From contig CAYXRK010000028.1 of NCBI GenBank assembly GCA_964467615.1, positions 1 to 34,416 on the forward strand: DNA of 34,416 nt, in the 5' to 3' direction. Shown here piece by piece: positions 1-8,627 of this stretch (within the stretch, counting starts at the first letter, position 1; each line of letters starts with the position of its first letter). The stretch comes from CAYXRK01 sp964467615 (GTDB lineage: Bacteria; Hydrogenedentota; Hydrogenedentia; Hydrogenedentales; GCA-2746185). Below the pieces are notes generated by a model that saw only the letters and a program-made list of their open reading frames with translations, made no database searches and had not been told where the DNA came from. The translations under genes and the position numbers were made by a program.

Positions 1-578
1 AGTGGGAAGTGTTCGAGGACATGGCGCGGCGGGTGCGGCCCGACATCAACCACCAACTCGCGTTTCGCGACACCGCGGCCATACGCGAGGAGATCGCGTC
101 CGTCATTCCGTTCTACGACGGCATTCAACGCTTGCGCGCCAAGGGCGACCAATTTCAATATGGCGGTCCGCATCTCTGCGCCGACTGGATTTTTCCCACG
201 GCCGACAACAAGGCGCGATTCGCGGTAGTGAGACCGTCGGAATCCGCGTTGCGCCCTGGAGAGTTTCGTCTCTCGACGCGGCGCGGCAAGCAGTTCAATT
301 CGATGGCGCAGGAAAACGAAGACGCCATCACCGGCGCGGCTCGCGACGCCGTGTTTATGAACGAAGACGACGCGAAACAGTTGGGCCTCGCCCAGGGCAG
401 CGCAGTGAAACTGGTCAACGAACGAGGCGCGTTTGCGGGCCGAGTCCACATCGCTCGCGTTCGACCCGGCAATCTCCAGGCGCACTGGCCCGAAGTAAAT
501 GCACTCATCGATAAGGATCGCCGCGACTCGGAATCGGGCATTCCAGACTATAATGCGGTCGTGCGGGTCGAGAAGTAG
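1..578 (+). CDS. Molybdopterin oxidoreductase, FdhF/YdeP-like, C-terminal part (5' end outside window)
   Basis: The reading frame is open to the left edge, so only the last ~191 residues are visible. They fit the C-terminal molydopterin-dinucleotide-binding (beta-barrel) domain of formate-dehydrogenase-like oxidoreductases. A segment reading RRGKQFNSM is followed by a stretch about cofactor-side residues and a short barrel (AQGSAVKLVNERGAFAGRV), as in the FdhF/YdeP group. The Mo-ligand Cys/Sec and any Fe-S motif would lie upstream, so substrate and metal ligand cannot be judged. The gene converges on nagB, with only 13 bp between the two stops and no hairpin there. The family call is moderately secure; the specific reaction is unknown. 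Confidence 0.65.
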   Translation, partial: WEVFEDMARRVRPDINHQLAFRDTAAIREEIASVIPFYDGIQRLRAKGDQFQYGGPHLCADWIFPTADNKARFAVVRPSESALRPGEFRLSTRRGKQFNSMAQENEDAITGAARDAVFMNEDDAKQLGLAQGSAVKLVNERGAFAGRVHIARVRPGNLQAHWPEVNALIDKDRRDSESGIPDYNAVVRVEK

Positions 579-591
579 CTGTCTCCGCGGA

Positions 592-1389
592 CTACAGTCC
601 CGCGTCCCGATAGGGCGCCCATTCGGGTTCGGTTTCGTAGATGCGGTCGTAGTATGTTCGATGTTCGAGGCGCGAGGCGGCTTCTTCGTCGAGAATTACG
701 ACGCACTTAGGGTGGAACTGGAGCGCGCTGGCGGAAATCATCGACGTGACGGGACCTTCGACGGCCTTCGCGACGATGTCCGCCTTCGACTCGCCGACGG
801 CGAGCAGCACGCAGCGCCGCGAGTCGAGTATGGTGCCGACGCCCATGGTCATTGCGCGCAGCGGCATATCTTCGAGCCGCTTAAACTGCGATGCGTTCTG
901 GTCGATCGTCTCCTGCGAAAGCGCCTTGGCGCGTGTGCGGGAATGGAGCGCCGAGAGCGGTTCGTTGAATCCGATATGTCCCGATAGCCCGATGCCGAGC
1001 ACTTGCAAGTCGATCCCGCCACACGCCGCGATACGGCGCTCATAGGCCGCGCATTCTTCGTCCACGTTATCGGCGAGACCATCCGGCAGGTGCGCGTGCT
1101 TCGGCACGATGTTTATGCGTCCGAAGAGGTGCTTGTCCATGTAGTACCGATAGGACTGCGGGTGGTCCGGCCCGATTCCGATATACTCATCAAGGTTGAA
1201 GGTCCGAACGCGCGAAAAGTTCAGGCCGCGATCGAGGTGGTCCTCGACGAGTATCGCGTACAGCCGCTCCATCGTGCGGCCCGTCGCAAGGCCGAGCACA
1301 AGGTCGGGTTTGGCGCGAATCGCGTCTGCCGTGATCGCAGCGGCGAGGCGCGTCGCGGCCTCGCTGGTGGGGCGGATGATTACTTCCAT
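592..1389 (-). CDS. nagB: Glucosamine-6-phosphate deaminase
   Basis: The 265-residue protein has the length and layout of NagB, which converts glucosamine-6-phosphate to fructose-6-phosphate and ammonia in the cytoplasm. Visible motifs are the phosphate loop LGLATGRT (33-39), FNLDEY with the catalytic Asp at 67, GHIGFNEP with His138 and Glu143, and the C-terminal PVTSMISASALQFHP region. The Asp that precedes GHIAFNEP in E. coli NagB is Ser136 here; the codon reads tcg. Bacteroidetes-type enzymes also vary at this site, so activity is still likely. The ATG is 11 bp downstream of the preceding minus-strand gene, so it is probably last in the 4719-to-592 operon. Confidence 0.9.
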   Translation of the reverse strand: MEVIIRPTSEAATRLAAAITADAIRAKPDLVLGLATGRTMERLYAILVEDHLDRGLNFSRVRTFNLDEYIGIGPDHPQSYRYYMDKHLFGRINIVPKHAHLPDGLADNVDEECAAYERRIAACGGIDLQVLGIGLSGHIGFNEPLSALHSRTRAKALSQETIDQNASQFKRLEDMPLRAMTMGVGTILDSRRCVLLAVGESKADIVAKAVEGPVTSMISASALQFHPKCVVILDEEAASRLEHRTYYDRIYETEPEWAPYRDAGL

Positions 1390-1400
1390 GGCGGATTAGT

Positions 1401-3401
1401 CTACCTGCCGCCGAGAAGTTCGCGCACATGAATCAGCGACGGCGTAGACAGGCAGCGATAGAGGACTTTCCGATCCGGGCCAACCACGTAAAACCTCGCC
1501 GACACTGGTCCTGCCACGGAATACACCGCGATCCCTACTGTTTCGCACGGTATCGCGCCGCCGACTAGAAGCGCGATACTGCACTCGACGCGTTCGCTTA
1601 GCGACACGAGCGCCCGCGTGGTTTCGGCGGCATCGTTGGCCTCTGCAAACGCGGCGATGATGGGTGCGTCTGCCGGAACCGCCGATCCGCATATGACGCT
1701 CGCGCTGGACAAGTCGAGCGGCGTCTCACGCGGTAACGGCGCGATCGGCCCCGCAAGGACAAGATCGGAAATGTGTACGCCATCGGCCCGTTCGGCGACG
1801 AGCACGGCGGAGTGCGTTTCGATGGCTGGCCCTTCCTTCGCCGGTGCCGCAGCGGCGGCCACGATGGGCACCCGCGCGGGCGCGCCGATCCAACGATAGG
1901 TCCCGTCGTTCGCGGTAAACCCGTCCCACAACGGCGCGGCCTGGCGGGCCTCGTCGGGCGCATACAGCAGCGATACGTGCGCGCCGGAAACGGGTTTGCC
2001 CTTCTCGTCCACGACGCGGCCCTCGATTCGTGACGAAGGCAGCAACTGCACGACGGCGTCCGCTCGATCTTCTTCGCGCAACGCGAAGACGGCCGCCTCG
2101 TTTGCGGTCGGATGTTCCGCAGTGCCGAGGACAACGCCATCTGCTGGCAGCGTATCGAGCGGCAGCGTGGTCGAGCCGTTCTCATCCGTGGAAATCCAAC
2201 CGTCGATGGCGGGGCGCAGAAGGCGAATCGCCGCGCCGCTCACGGGTCTCTCGGTCGAATCGACGATGGTCACACGATATTCGGGCACGGGCGGCAGCCA
2301 GAACGTCGGTGCTTCGTAGGCGGCGCCTGGCGCGAGATCGATTTCGCTGTAGGCGTTCGGCGGCAGAACGTAGCCATGGGCCGACTCGAATCCCAGCGCC
2401 GTGGGGCCCGAGCTTGCCGTGAATCGATACTCGCCCGTGGGCCCTGTGCTCGAAACGGCCACGCGCACGCCCATGCGCTCGAGGTAGATCCGCGCGCCCG
2501 CGATCGGCGATGAAGTGACGGCGTCGAGGACCTTCCCGGTCACTGTCGCGGCACTGGCCACGAATACGTCAACGTGCTGAACCGGACTCTCGCCCGATAT
2601 GAAGACCGGTTGACGCGTCGTGCCACGGAATTCCTCGCCGCTTGCGAAGCAATCGTATCCGCCGGGCTTGAGGCGAATCACGAACGAACCATCGGGCCCG
2701 GAGCGCGTGGTCGTGGTTTCGCGGATCGGTTGGGTGCGCGTGATTTCGACCAACGCATTCGCGACGGGCTCGCGTTCGCCGTCGGTCAGCACGTTGCCCG
2801 TGAGCAATATGCCCTGATACAGGACAATGTCCGGAGTGTTACCACCGACCACAAGGCCCGCTGCGCCTTCCTGCGCGTACATCGAGTGCGCGATCTTCAA
2901 CGCGACTTTCTGCCCGCGCGGAAGATCGCCGATGGAGAACTTGCCGTTCTGATCGGTGACGGGGACGTCGAACCCAAGGGGCGCCAGCTTCGTCAGCGGA
3001 ATCCCGACGTTCTGATCCATCAAGAGCACACGGGTAATCTGCGCCCCAGCGACGGGCGCGTTCTCGAAGTTGACGACCCGCCCGGAAATCGTTCCCGCAG
3101 CGCTGAGCCGGATTTCCGCGTTCGGCACGGACTCGTCAATGGAGAGATTCACGGAACGTCCCCCGAACGCCTGGCGAGGGGCGATAGCGAAGAGGCTGTA
3201 AAGTTCGGGCGCAAGGCCGCTGAACTGAAAGGCGCCGTTCGCGTCCGCGCGCGTTTCCTGCACCGGGCCCACGAGTCCTGCTTCGAGAAACACGCGCGCG
3301 CCTGGAAGCGCGCCGCCATCGGCATCATGCACCGTGCCGCTGATTCCACCGCCCGCGGCCAGCGACGCGCCGAATACGAGAAGGGTGACGAATGCGTTCA
3401 C
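1401..3401 (-). CDS. Secreted protein with tandem carboxypeptidase-regulatory-like domains
   Basis: The protein has 666 residues with a GTG start and an N-terminal hydrophobic signal segment (about residues 1-18). It then has at least five or six repeats of a beta-sandwich unit. Each begins with a G-x-V-x-D/N pattern followed by PVAGA or PVSGA (ISGTVHDADGGALPGA, ISGRVVNFENAPVAGA, VTGKVLDAVTSSPIAGA, IEGRVVDEKGKPVSGA). This is the CarboxypepD_reg-like fold common in surface and exported proteins. The last ~100 residues lack the repeat. A stretch reading FYVVGPDRKVLYR recalls the end of a TlpA-type thioredoxin fold, but no CxxC is visible. It lies 25 bp after the cytochrome/copper gene and 11 bp before nagB. 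Function is unknown; an envelope or adhesion role is an inference. Confidence 0.75.
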   Translation of the reverse strand: MNAFVTLLVFGASLAAGGGISGTVHDADGGALPGARVFLEAGLVGPVQETRADANGAFQFSGLAPELYSLFAIAPRQAFGGRSVNLSIDESVPNAEIRLSAAGTISGRVVNFENAPVAGAQITRVLLMDQNVGIPLTKLAPLGFDVPVTDQNGKFSIGDLPRGQKVALKIAHSMYAQEGAAGLVVGGNTPDIVLYQGILLTGNVLTDGEREPVANALVEITRTQPIRETTTTRSGPDGSFVIRLKPGGYDCFASGEEFRGTTRQPVFISGESPVQHVDVFVASAATVTGKVLDAVTSSPIAGARIYLERMGVRVAVSSTGPTGEYRFTASSGPTALGFESAHGYVLPPNAYSEIDLAPGAAYEAPTFWLPPVPEYRVTIVDSTERPVSGAAIRLLRPAIDGWISTDENGSTTLPLDTLPADGVVLGTAEHPTANEAAVFALREEDRADAVVQLLPSSRIEGRVVDEKGKPVSGAHVSLLYAPDEARQAAPLWDGFTANDGTYRWIGAPARVPIVAAAAAPAKEGPAIETHSAVLVAERADGVHISDLVLAGPIAPLPRETPLDLSSASVICGSAVPADAPIIAAFAEANDAAETTRALVSLSERVECSIALLVGGAIPCETVGIAVYSVAGPVSARFYVVGPDRKVLYRCLSTPSLIHVRELLGGR

Positions 3402-3426
3402 GGCACGCGATCAAAAGCGGTCGAAG

Positions 3427-4719
3427 TTAGTCCTTCGCGACAGCCGCCATGATGAAGCCCATGGTCATTTCGTCGGTCGAACTTTCACCGTAGTGAACCT
3501 CTTGGGCAGGGTCGAAACCGCGCTTCTCGGCCATTTCCTTGGAATTGTCGTACCACGCGGTGTACTCGATCCGAGTGCCCGCCGGAATCCGTTTCATTTC
3601 TTTCAGATAGTAGACGGTTTGCCAACTGAAATCGTATTGCGGAACGTGTAGCCCCACCTCGCTCGTGCCGTCCGGATAGAAAAGCTCGAACAGCGCCTCG
3701 GTGCCGCGCATGTGCATGTGCGGCATGAACGAAATGATATCGACGTCGTCCTTAATCGTTTGCTTGATCGGCCCGATCTGCAAGCGTTTTTCGTAGGGCG
3801 GAATGTTGATGTCGAAGTTCATCAGCGGCTTGACACCACCGAGTTGGCGCTTAGGCGGGGTCGAAGTCAATTTGAAGCCGATGTGCGAGACGTCCGTCAC
3901 CGCCGTGCCGGCACCCGGCTCCTTGTGATAATGGATGTCGAACGTCACACGCGAACCGCGCTTGAGCGGCACGCCGAAATCCGCAGGGAACAAGTTCGCG
4001 TCCGTGCCTGACGAGACGCCGCCAATGTAGATGCCCGCGCCGACCGGCGAGATGGCGTCGGACTCGGGCGCATCGCGGTGTGGCGTGAGCTTTCCGTCCG
4101 CGCCCGGTGCAAGCAGGTGGCAATTGAAGTGGTGAATAATCTTGCTGCCGGGCTTGCACTGGAACGACGTGATCCAAACGTCGTTGGGCAGTTGCGTATC
4201 GGTCAAATCGACCTCGAAGGCCGTGTATTGATCGTTGACGTCATCGCCCACAAAATACGGCGCAGGCATCGCGACAATGAGGTCGGGCTCGCCAATCATC
4301 CAACCGCCCGACGCCGCGAATTCGCGCGGCGCGGGCGCGTCCGCCGGATTGCCGGACTTCGCGCCGCTCTCTGTCCAACTCACGAGTGTCGCGATCTGTG
4401 CGTCCGTCAGGGAGCGCTCGTTTTTGAAAACGCCGCGATGCTTTTGATCCGCGTGCCATGGCGGCATTTCCCGCGCCTGCACCTTCGCCGCGATGGACTT
4501 CGCCCAGGGCCGGGCCTCCTCGAAGGTCATCAGTGAAAACGGCGCGACCATGCCCCCGTAATTCGTTCCGGCGGGCCGGTGGCACTCCTGGCAGTTCGCC
4601 TGAAAAATCGGAAGCACTTCCTTGTAAAAGGTCGGCCGCGCGGGCGGGTTCTCGTTGGCGGCAGTGAGGGCCGCGCCGAATGTGGCGAGCGTCGCGGCGG
4701 TGAGTGCTGGGAATCGCAT
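3427..4719 (-). CDS. Exported cytochrome c / copper type II monooxygenase-like protein
   Basis: The ATG at 4719 is chosen because GGAGG lies 9 bp upstream and the first ~20 residues then form a signal peptide. The longer frame upstream adds 42 residues with no such feature. The 430-residue product has one c-type heme site (CQECH, 43-47) in a planctomycete-style cytochrome domain. A region with copper-ligand-like motifs follows: HH at 196-197, HYH at 263-265, HMH at 334-336 and a C-terminal DEMTMGF (Met418/420). The latter motifs match the PHM/DBM-type copper monooxygenase C-terminal domain. It probably acts in the periplasm. The substrate is unknown, and a purely electron-transfer or copper-binding role is possible. 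Confidence 0.8.
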   Translation of the reverse strand: MRFPALTAATLATFGAALTAANENPPARPTFYKEVLPIFQANCQECHRPAGTNYGGMVAPFSLMTFEEARPWAKSIAAKVQAREMPPWHADQKHRGVFKNERSLTDAQIATLVSWTESGAKSGNPADAPAPREFAASGGWMIGEPDLIVAMPAPYFVGDDVNDQYTAFEVDLTDTQLPNDVWITSFQCKPGSKIIHHFNCHLLAPGADGKLTPHRDAPESDAISPVGAGIYIGGVSSGTDANLFPADFGVPLKRGSRVTFDIHYHKEPGAGTAVTDVSHIGFKLTSTPPKRQLGGVKPLMNFDINIPPYEKRLQIGPIKQTIKDDVDIISFMPHMHMRGTEALFELFYPDGTSEVGLHVPQYDFSWQTVYYLKEMKRIPAGTRIEYTAWYDNSKEMAEKRGFDPAQEVHYGESSTDEMTMGFIMAAVAKD

Positions 4720-4759
4720 GGCGGTAACGCCTCCGGCTAAGGTGCTTCTTCGAAGATCA

Positions 4760-4787
4760 AGTATATCCGATTGATGTGGGTTTCCAA
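4760..4787 (-). promoter_or_regulatory. Sigma-70-type promoter for the 4719-to-592 operon
   Basis: On the minus strand, TTGGAA (4787-4782) and TATACT (4765-4760) are separated by 16 bp. Transcription would start near 4753, giving a leader of about 35 nt before the SD and ATG at 4719. The -10 box is strong and the -35 box matches 4 of 6 positions. The promoter lies just upstream of the broken dinD-like gene on the other strand. Confidence 0.5.
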
Positions 4788-4798
4788 ATGTCGCGCGC

Positions 4799-5371
4799 AT
4801 GGAGGCAAGAGGGGCGCTGGGTGTACATCTCAAGAAGATGCGCAAATTGACTCAAATATCGGGCAGTTTGGCGACACTTGAAGCACAAGACAAGTTATGT
4901 GAATATATTTCCAGTGTATTGCACCTGATTCACCACGAGGGTATGGATGTGCCCAACGAACTGACGCCGACCGGGAAGCAGGCACCTCTCGGGGACTTAC
5001 GCCGCCTGAACAGTCACGGCGCCGAATATTGGAGCGCCCGGGATCTCCAGACCCTATTGGGTTAGAGCCAATGGCGTCGCTTCGAGGAGGCCGTTCAACG
5101 AGCGATAACCTCTTGCAAACAATCGGGTAATGACCCACTTCATCATTTTGCCGACGCCGGCAAATTGATCGAGCACGGGAAGGGCGGGAAGCGTGAAATC
5201 ACTGACTATCGCTTGTCCCGTTTCGCCTGCTATCTCATTGCCCAGAATGGTGATCCGCGAAAACCGCAAATAACCGAAGCCCAAAAATACTTTGCCATTC
5301 AGACCCGGCGTCAGGAACTCTCCAACGCGGTCGCCGGATTTTAATGCGCCGTCATACTTCGTTCCTTAGCC
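4799..5371 (+). pseudogene. dinD: dinD-like gene interrupted by an in-frame amber codon
   Basis: The frame starting at 4799 reads an 88-residue N-terminal part ending ...YWSARDLQTLLG, then TAG at 5063-5065. It continues without frame change as SQWRRFEEAVQRAI..., then HFADAGKLIEHGKGGKREI, YRLSRFACYLIAQNGDPRKP and YFAIQTRRQELSNAV, to a stop at 5369-5371. This matches the BRO/KilA-like core of DNA-damage-inducible protein D. The family has a Tyr exactly where the TAG sits (LGYSxWRxF), so one base change broke it. The helical C-terminal part of DinD is also missing. The tail overlaps the 3' end of recD2 by 20 bp. TAG is a normal stop elsewhere in the window, so decay is more likely than recoding. 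Confidence 0.8.
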
Positions 5372-7514
5372 GCTCGGCTAGGCGCGTGTGGCGGCGGGTG
5401 GTGCGGGTGTTTCGTAGGGCTTGGTGCAGCGACTTTGGGTCGCCGACGATGATGACGAGTTTTCGCGCGCGGGTGATCGCGGTGTAGAGGACGTTGCGCT
5501 GGAGCATCATGTAATGCTGGGGCATGAGCGGCAGCACGACTGCGGGATACTCGCTGCCCTGCGATTTGTGGACCGTAATCGCGTAGGCAAGGGAGAGATC
5601 GTCCATGTCGGTGAATTCATAGAGCACCTCGCGGTCATCAAATCGTATGTGGAGTTCCTGCGCGTCCTCGTCCACGAGCGAAATGATGCCGCAATCGCCG
5701 TTGAACGTCTCCAGTTTGTAGTTGTTGCGCGTCTGAATGACCTTGTCGCCGAGGCGAAAGTTGCGGCGTGGGAGGGGCGCGCCGTTCGGGTTCAGCGCGG
5801 CCTGCAACGCTTCGTTTAGGCGAGACACCCCGGTCTGGCCCCGGTGCATTGGCGCGAGGACCTGTATGTCGCGTAGCGGGTCGTGTCCGAACTTTTTGGG
5901 AATGCGATCGGTGACCAGCTCGACCACCGTTTCCAGGGCTTTTTCGGGCTCCTTGCGTTCGACGAAAAAGAAATCCTCGGCGTTGAACTCGGGCCGCTCG
6001 CCCCGGTTGACGCGGTGCGCATTCGAGATGATTCCGCTTTGCGCCGCCTGTCGAAACACGGTCTTCAATCGCACCGTCGGCACGGCGTTGCTCGCGATGA
6101 CGTCCATCAGCACGTTGCCGGGCCCTACGGACGGGAGCTGGTCGATGTCGCCAACGAGAAACAGCCGCGCGTGGTGCGGGGCGGCGCGGAGCAACGCGTC
6201 GAACAGGTAGACATCAACCATGGACGTTTCGTCGATAATGATGAGGTCTGCGCCGAGCGGGTCGTTCTCGTTTTTCTTGAAGCCGCCTTCCTTCGGGCTG
6301 AACTCGAGGAGCCGGTGAATCGTCTTGGCCGCCCGGCCCGTGGCCGATTCCATGCGCTTTGCGGCGCGGCCAGTCGGCGCGGCGAGCGCAAAACTCAGGT
6401 CCTTCTTTGCATAGATCGCGATAAGGCAATTGATGAGCGTCGTCTTGCCCGTGCCCGGTCCGCCGGTGACTACCATTACCTTCGCGTTCGCCGAAATGCG
6501 AATCGCCTCGCGTTGTTCCTCGGAGAGTTCTATTTTCTGTGACTTCTCCGCCCACTTGATCGCATTCTCGGCGTGGATCGTAGTCCCGCCCAGGGGCGTG
6601 CGAAGCAGGCGCTTTAGGTGATGCTCGCAGTTGGTCTCGGCGGCGAGGAGCCGCGGCAAGAAAATCGCTTCGCCCTCGCGTTGGACGGTCACCTCGGTTA
6701 CTGCGTTCGTCAGTGATTTGCTCACCTCCGCTTGATCCACACCGAGCAACTTGACGGCCTGCTCGACGAGTTCGCCGTCCGGCAAGAACACGTGACCCTC
6801 GCCCGACGCTTTCCCCAGCACATGCGCCAGCCCCGCCTCGAGCCTTCGAGGCGAGTCCTTTGCGATCCCGAGCGACGCTGCGATTTTGTCTGCGCCGTCG
6901 AAGCCGATTCCCGATACGTCCTCGGCGAGACGGTAGGGGTTTTCGCGAAGCACCGCCACGGACGCCTCGCCATACCGTTTGTAGATGCGCACCGCCTGGG
7001 CGGTCCCAATCCCGTGGCCTTGGAGGAAGACCATGATCGATTGGATCGCTCGTTGCTCGTTCCAGCCCTCGCGGATTTGCGAAGCGCGCTTTGGCCCGAT
7101 GCCTTCGACACCGCGCAGCCGCTCGGGCTGTTCGTCGATGACGCGCAGCGTGTCCACTCCGAATGCATCGACCAGCCGCTTCGCGTATACCTTGCCGATG
7201 CCGCGAATCAGCCCCGACGCGAGGTACTTCTCGATTCCGTCGACCGTGTTCGGCCGCAGCGTCTCGTACGACTCGGCGCGAATCTGTTTGCCAAATCGTT
7301 TGTCGTCGACCCAGCGCCCCGCGATACGGATGGTTTCGCCGGGCGATACGGCCATCAGATTGCCGACGAACGTGACGAGGTCGGGATTGCCTTCTTCGCG
7401 CAGGCGCGCCACGAAGAAGCCGTTCTCCGTGTTTTCGTAGACGATTCGCTCGATAACGCCCTCGACGACGACGCGCTCGACACCGGCTTCGTTATGGTTG
7501 AGCGAGGGGTCCAC
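5352..7514 (-). CDS. recD2: RecD2-type ATP-dependent 5'-3' DNA helicase
   Basis: The 720-residue protein has the standard RecD2 length and domain order. An N-terminal OB-like region (VEGVIERIVYENTENGFFV, 17-36) is followed by helix-hairpin-helix segments (GLIRGIGKVYAKRL and VEGIGPKRASQI, ~101-147). The superfamily 1B helicase core follows, with Walker A GGPGTGKTT (351-359), PTGRAAKRM (380-388) and Walker B IIIDE (425-429). Later motifs include HKSQGSEYP and a C-terminal YTAITRARK. RecD2 works outside RecBCD in replication-fork repair and recombination. It is transcribed opposite to the crotonase gene and converges on the decayed dinD-like gene. Confidence 0.93.
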   Translation of the reverse strand: MDPSLNHNEAGVERVVVEGVIERIVYENTENGFFVARLREEGNPDLVTFVGNLMAVSPGETIRIAGRWVDDKRFGKQIRAESYETLRPNTVDGIEKYLASGLIRGIGKVYAKRLVDAFGVDTLRVIDEQPERLRGVEGIGPKRASQIREGWNEQRAIQSIMVFLQGHGIGTAQAVRIYKRYGEASVAVLRENPYRLAEDVSGIGFDGADKIAASLGIAKDSPRRLEAGLAHVLGKASGEGHVFLPDGELVEQAVKLLGVDQAEVSKSLTNAVTEVTVQREGEAIFLPRLLAAETNCEHHLKRLLRTPLGGTTIHAENAIKWAEKSQKIELSEEQREAIRISANAKVMVVTGGPGTGKTTLINCLIAIYAKKDLSFALAAPTGRAAKRMESATGRAAKTIHRLLEFSPKEGGFKKNENDPLGADLIIIDETSMVDVYLFDALLRAAPHHARLFLVGDIDQLPSVGPGNVLMDVIASNAVPTVRLKTVFRQAAQSGIISNAHRVNRGERPEFNAEDFFFVERKEPEKALETVVELVTDRIPKKFGHDPLRDIQVLAPMHRGQTGVSRLNEALQAALNPNGAPLPRRNFRLGDKVIQTRNNYKLETFNGDCGIISLVDEDAQELHIRFDDREVLYEFTDMDDLSLAYAITVHKSQGSEYPAVVLPLMPQHYMMLQRNVLYTAITRARKLVIIVGDPKSLHQALRNTRTTRRHTRLAERLRNEV

Positions 7515-7560
7515 GCGGAGGATTTAACCACAACGCCGTTAATACAGCCAATGTGTCGCG

Positions 7561-7589
7561 TTGAATCGCGCGAATCGCAGGAATAGGAT
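7561..7589 (+). promoter_or_regulatory. Possible sigma-70 promoter for the exported crotonase gene
   Basis: TTGAAT (7561-7566) and TAGGAT (7584-7589) are separated by 17 bp, about 25 bp before the ATG at 7614. Each box matches 4 of 6 consensus positions. Spacing is ideal, but the score is modest. Confidence 0.3.
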
Positions 7590-7613
7590 TGCGAATTTAT
7601 GGAGGGAACGAAC

Positions 7614-8480
7614 ATGAAATCGGTAGCGATGTGCGTGATAGCGGCAGTGGGGGGCGTGGCGATGGCGGCGGAACTGGACGACGCGATGAAGGGCTATAAG
7701 TTTCTCAAGGGAGAGCGGCAGGGCGCGGTCTGTGTCGTCAAGTTCTACAACCCGCCGACGAACCTCATGAACGCGCCGATGGTCGCGGAAATCCAAGACC
7801 TGCTTAAGAAGGTAGACGCCGACGAACAGACGCACGTGCTCGTCTTTACCGGCGGCGTGCCCAACTACTTCATTCAACATTACGATGTCGGCGAACTCGA
7901 TTCCACAGCGACCGCGCTGGAGAAGAATCCGGACATGTTGCCTGGGCCGGAGCTGCACGCGACGCACCAGTGCTACCTCCAAGTCGAACGCCTCTCGAAA
8001 CCCGTGATCGCCGCGATCAACGGCCAGGCGCACGGTGGCGGGTTCGAACTCGCGCTCGCGTGCGACTTCCGAATCCTGACCAACCCCGGAAGCGTCGGCC
8101 TGCCCGAGGCCAACGTCGGCATTTTGCCGGGAGCGGGGGGGACGGTGCGCCTGCCGCGGCTCATTGGCGCGGCGAAGGCAAAGGAATTTATCCTGCAGGG
8201 CATGGTCACCGACGCCGAGACCGCCGAGCGCATCGGCATGGTGATGAAAGCGGTGCCGCCCGATGCGTTGATGGACGAGGCCATGAAAGTGGCGAATCGT
8301 CTCGCGTCGCTCCCGCCGATGAGCCTCGCGCTGATCAAGAAAGTCATCAACGAAAGCGCAGCACTCCCCATCGAAGACGCTCTGCGCCTCGAAGAAGAGA
8401 ACTTTTGGAAGCTGATGAAATCCGACGACGCTAAGCGTTTGATGAGCCAATATGTCAAATCGAACCAGGGGGAAAAGTAA
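7614..8480 (+). CDS. Enoyl-CoA hydratase/isomerase-family (crotonase) protein with a signal peptide
   Basis: The ATG at 7614 is preceded by GGAGGG with 8 bp spacing; the in-frame ATG at 7599 overlaps that SD and is less likely. The 288-residue product begins MKSVAMCVIAAVGGVAMAAE, a plausible Sec signal peptide with an AMA-type cleavage site. A complete crotonase fold follows: the HGGGFELALACD segment (140-151) with the oxyanion glycine and Glu145, and LPE with Glu165, corresponding to the two catalytic glutamates of rat enoyl-CoA hydratase. The first oxyanion loop is atypical (PNYFIQHYDVGEL, 83-95, instead of FCAGAD). Crotonases act on CoA thioesters in the cytoplasm, so export would imply a different substrate. 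The hydrophobic start could instead be an N-terminal anchor. Confidence 0.8.
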   Translation: MKSVAMCVIAAVGGVAMAAELDDAMKGYKFLKGERQGAVCVVKFYNPPTNLMNAPMVAEIQDLLKKVDADEQTHVLVFTGGVPNYFIQHYDVGELDSTATALEKNPDMLPGPELHATHQCYLQVERLSKPVIAAINGQAHGGGFELALACDFRILTNPGSVGLPEANVGILPGAGGTVRLPRLIGAAKAKEFILQGMVTDAETAERIGMVMKAVPPDALMDEAMKVANRLASLPPMSLALIKKVINESAALPIEDALRLEEENFWKLMKSDDAKRLMSQYVKSNQGEK

Positions 8481-8520
8481 TTTCCTCAAGTCTTTCGCGA
8501 CCGAGGTCAAATCGTCTTTT

Positions 8521-8548
8521 AACTCCCCCTCGTTGATCGCGAACTCGC
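8521..8548 (+). repeat. Left copy of a 28-bp imperfect direct repeat flanking the toxin-antitoxin pair
   Basis: The 20-bp core (8529-8548, CTCGTTGATCGCGAACTCGC) is identical to 9207-9226. Extending left to 8521, 26 of 28 bases match. This copy is intergenic. Read in frame it would encode PLVDRELA, the same residues as the start of the permease gene, and then runs into a stop after a few codons. Confidence 0.7.
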
Positions 8549-8582
8549 CCCGCAAAACCATTAGACCCGCGCGCCGCAGTCG

Positions 8583-8611
8583 ACGGCATCGCCTCGCGGG
8601 CGCGATATAAT
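8583..8611 (+). promoter_or_regulatory. Possible promoter of the toxin-antitoxin pair
   Basis: A perfect -10 box, TATAAT (8606-8611), lies 16 bp before the antitoxin ATG. The hexamer 17 bp upstream (ACGGCA, 8583-8588) is a poor -35 match, as is usual for autoregulated TA promoters. With such a short leader the TSS would fall almost on the SD, which lowers confidence. Confidence 0.3.
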
Positions 8612-8627
8612 TGATGTGGAGGATACT

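Noticed and set aside
5063..5065. Programmed read-through or stop-codon reassignment at TAG
   Set aside because: Other intact genes in the window use TAG as a normal stop, and the reading frame also lacks the C-terminal domain, so gene decay is simpler.
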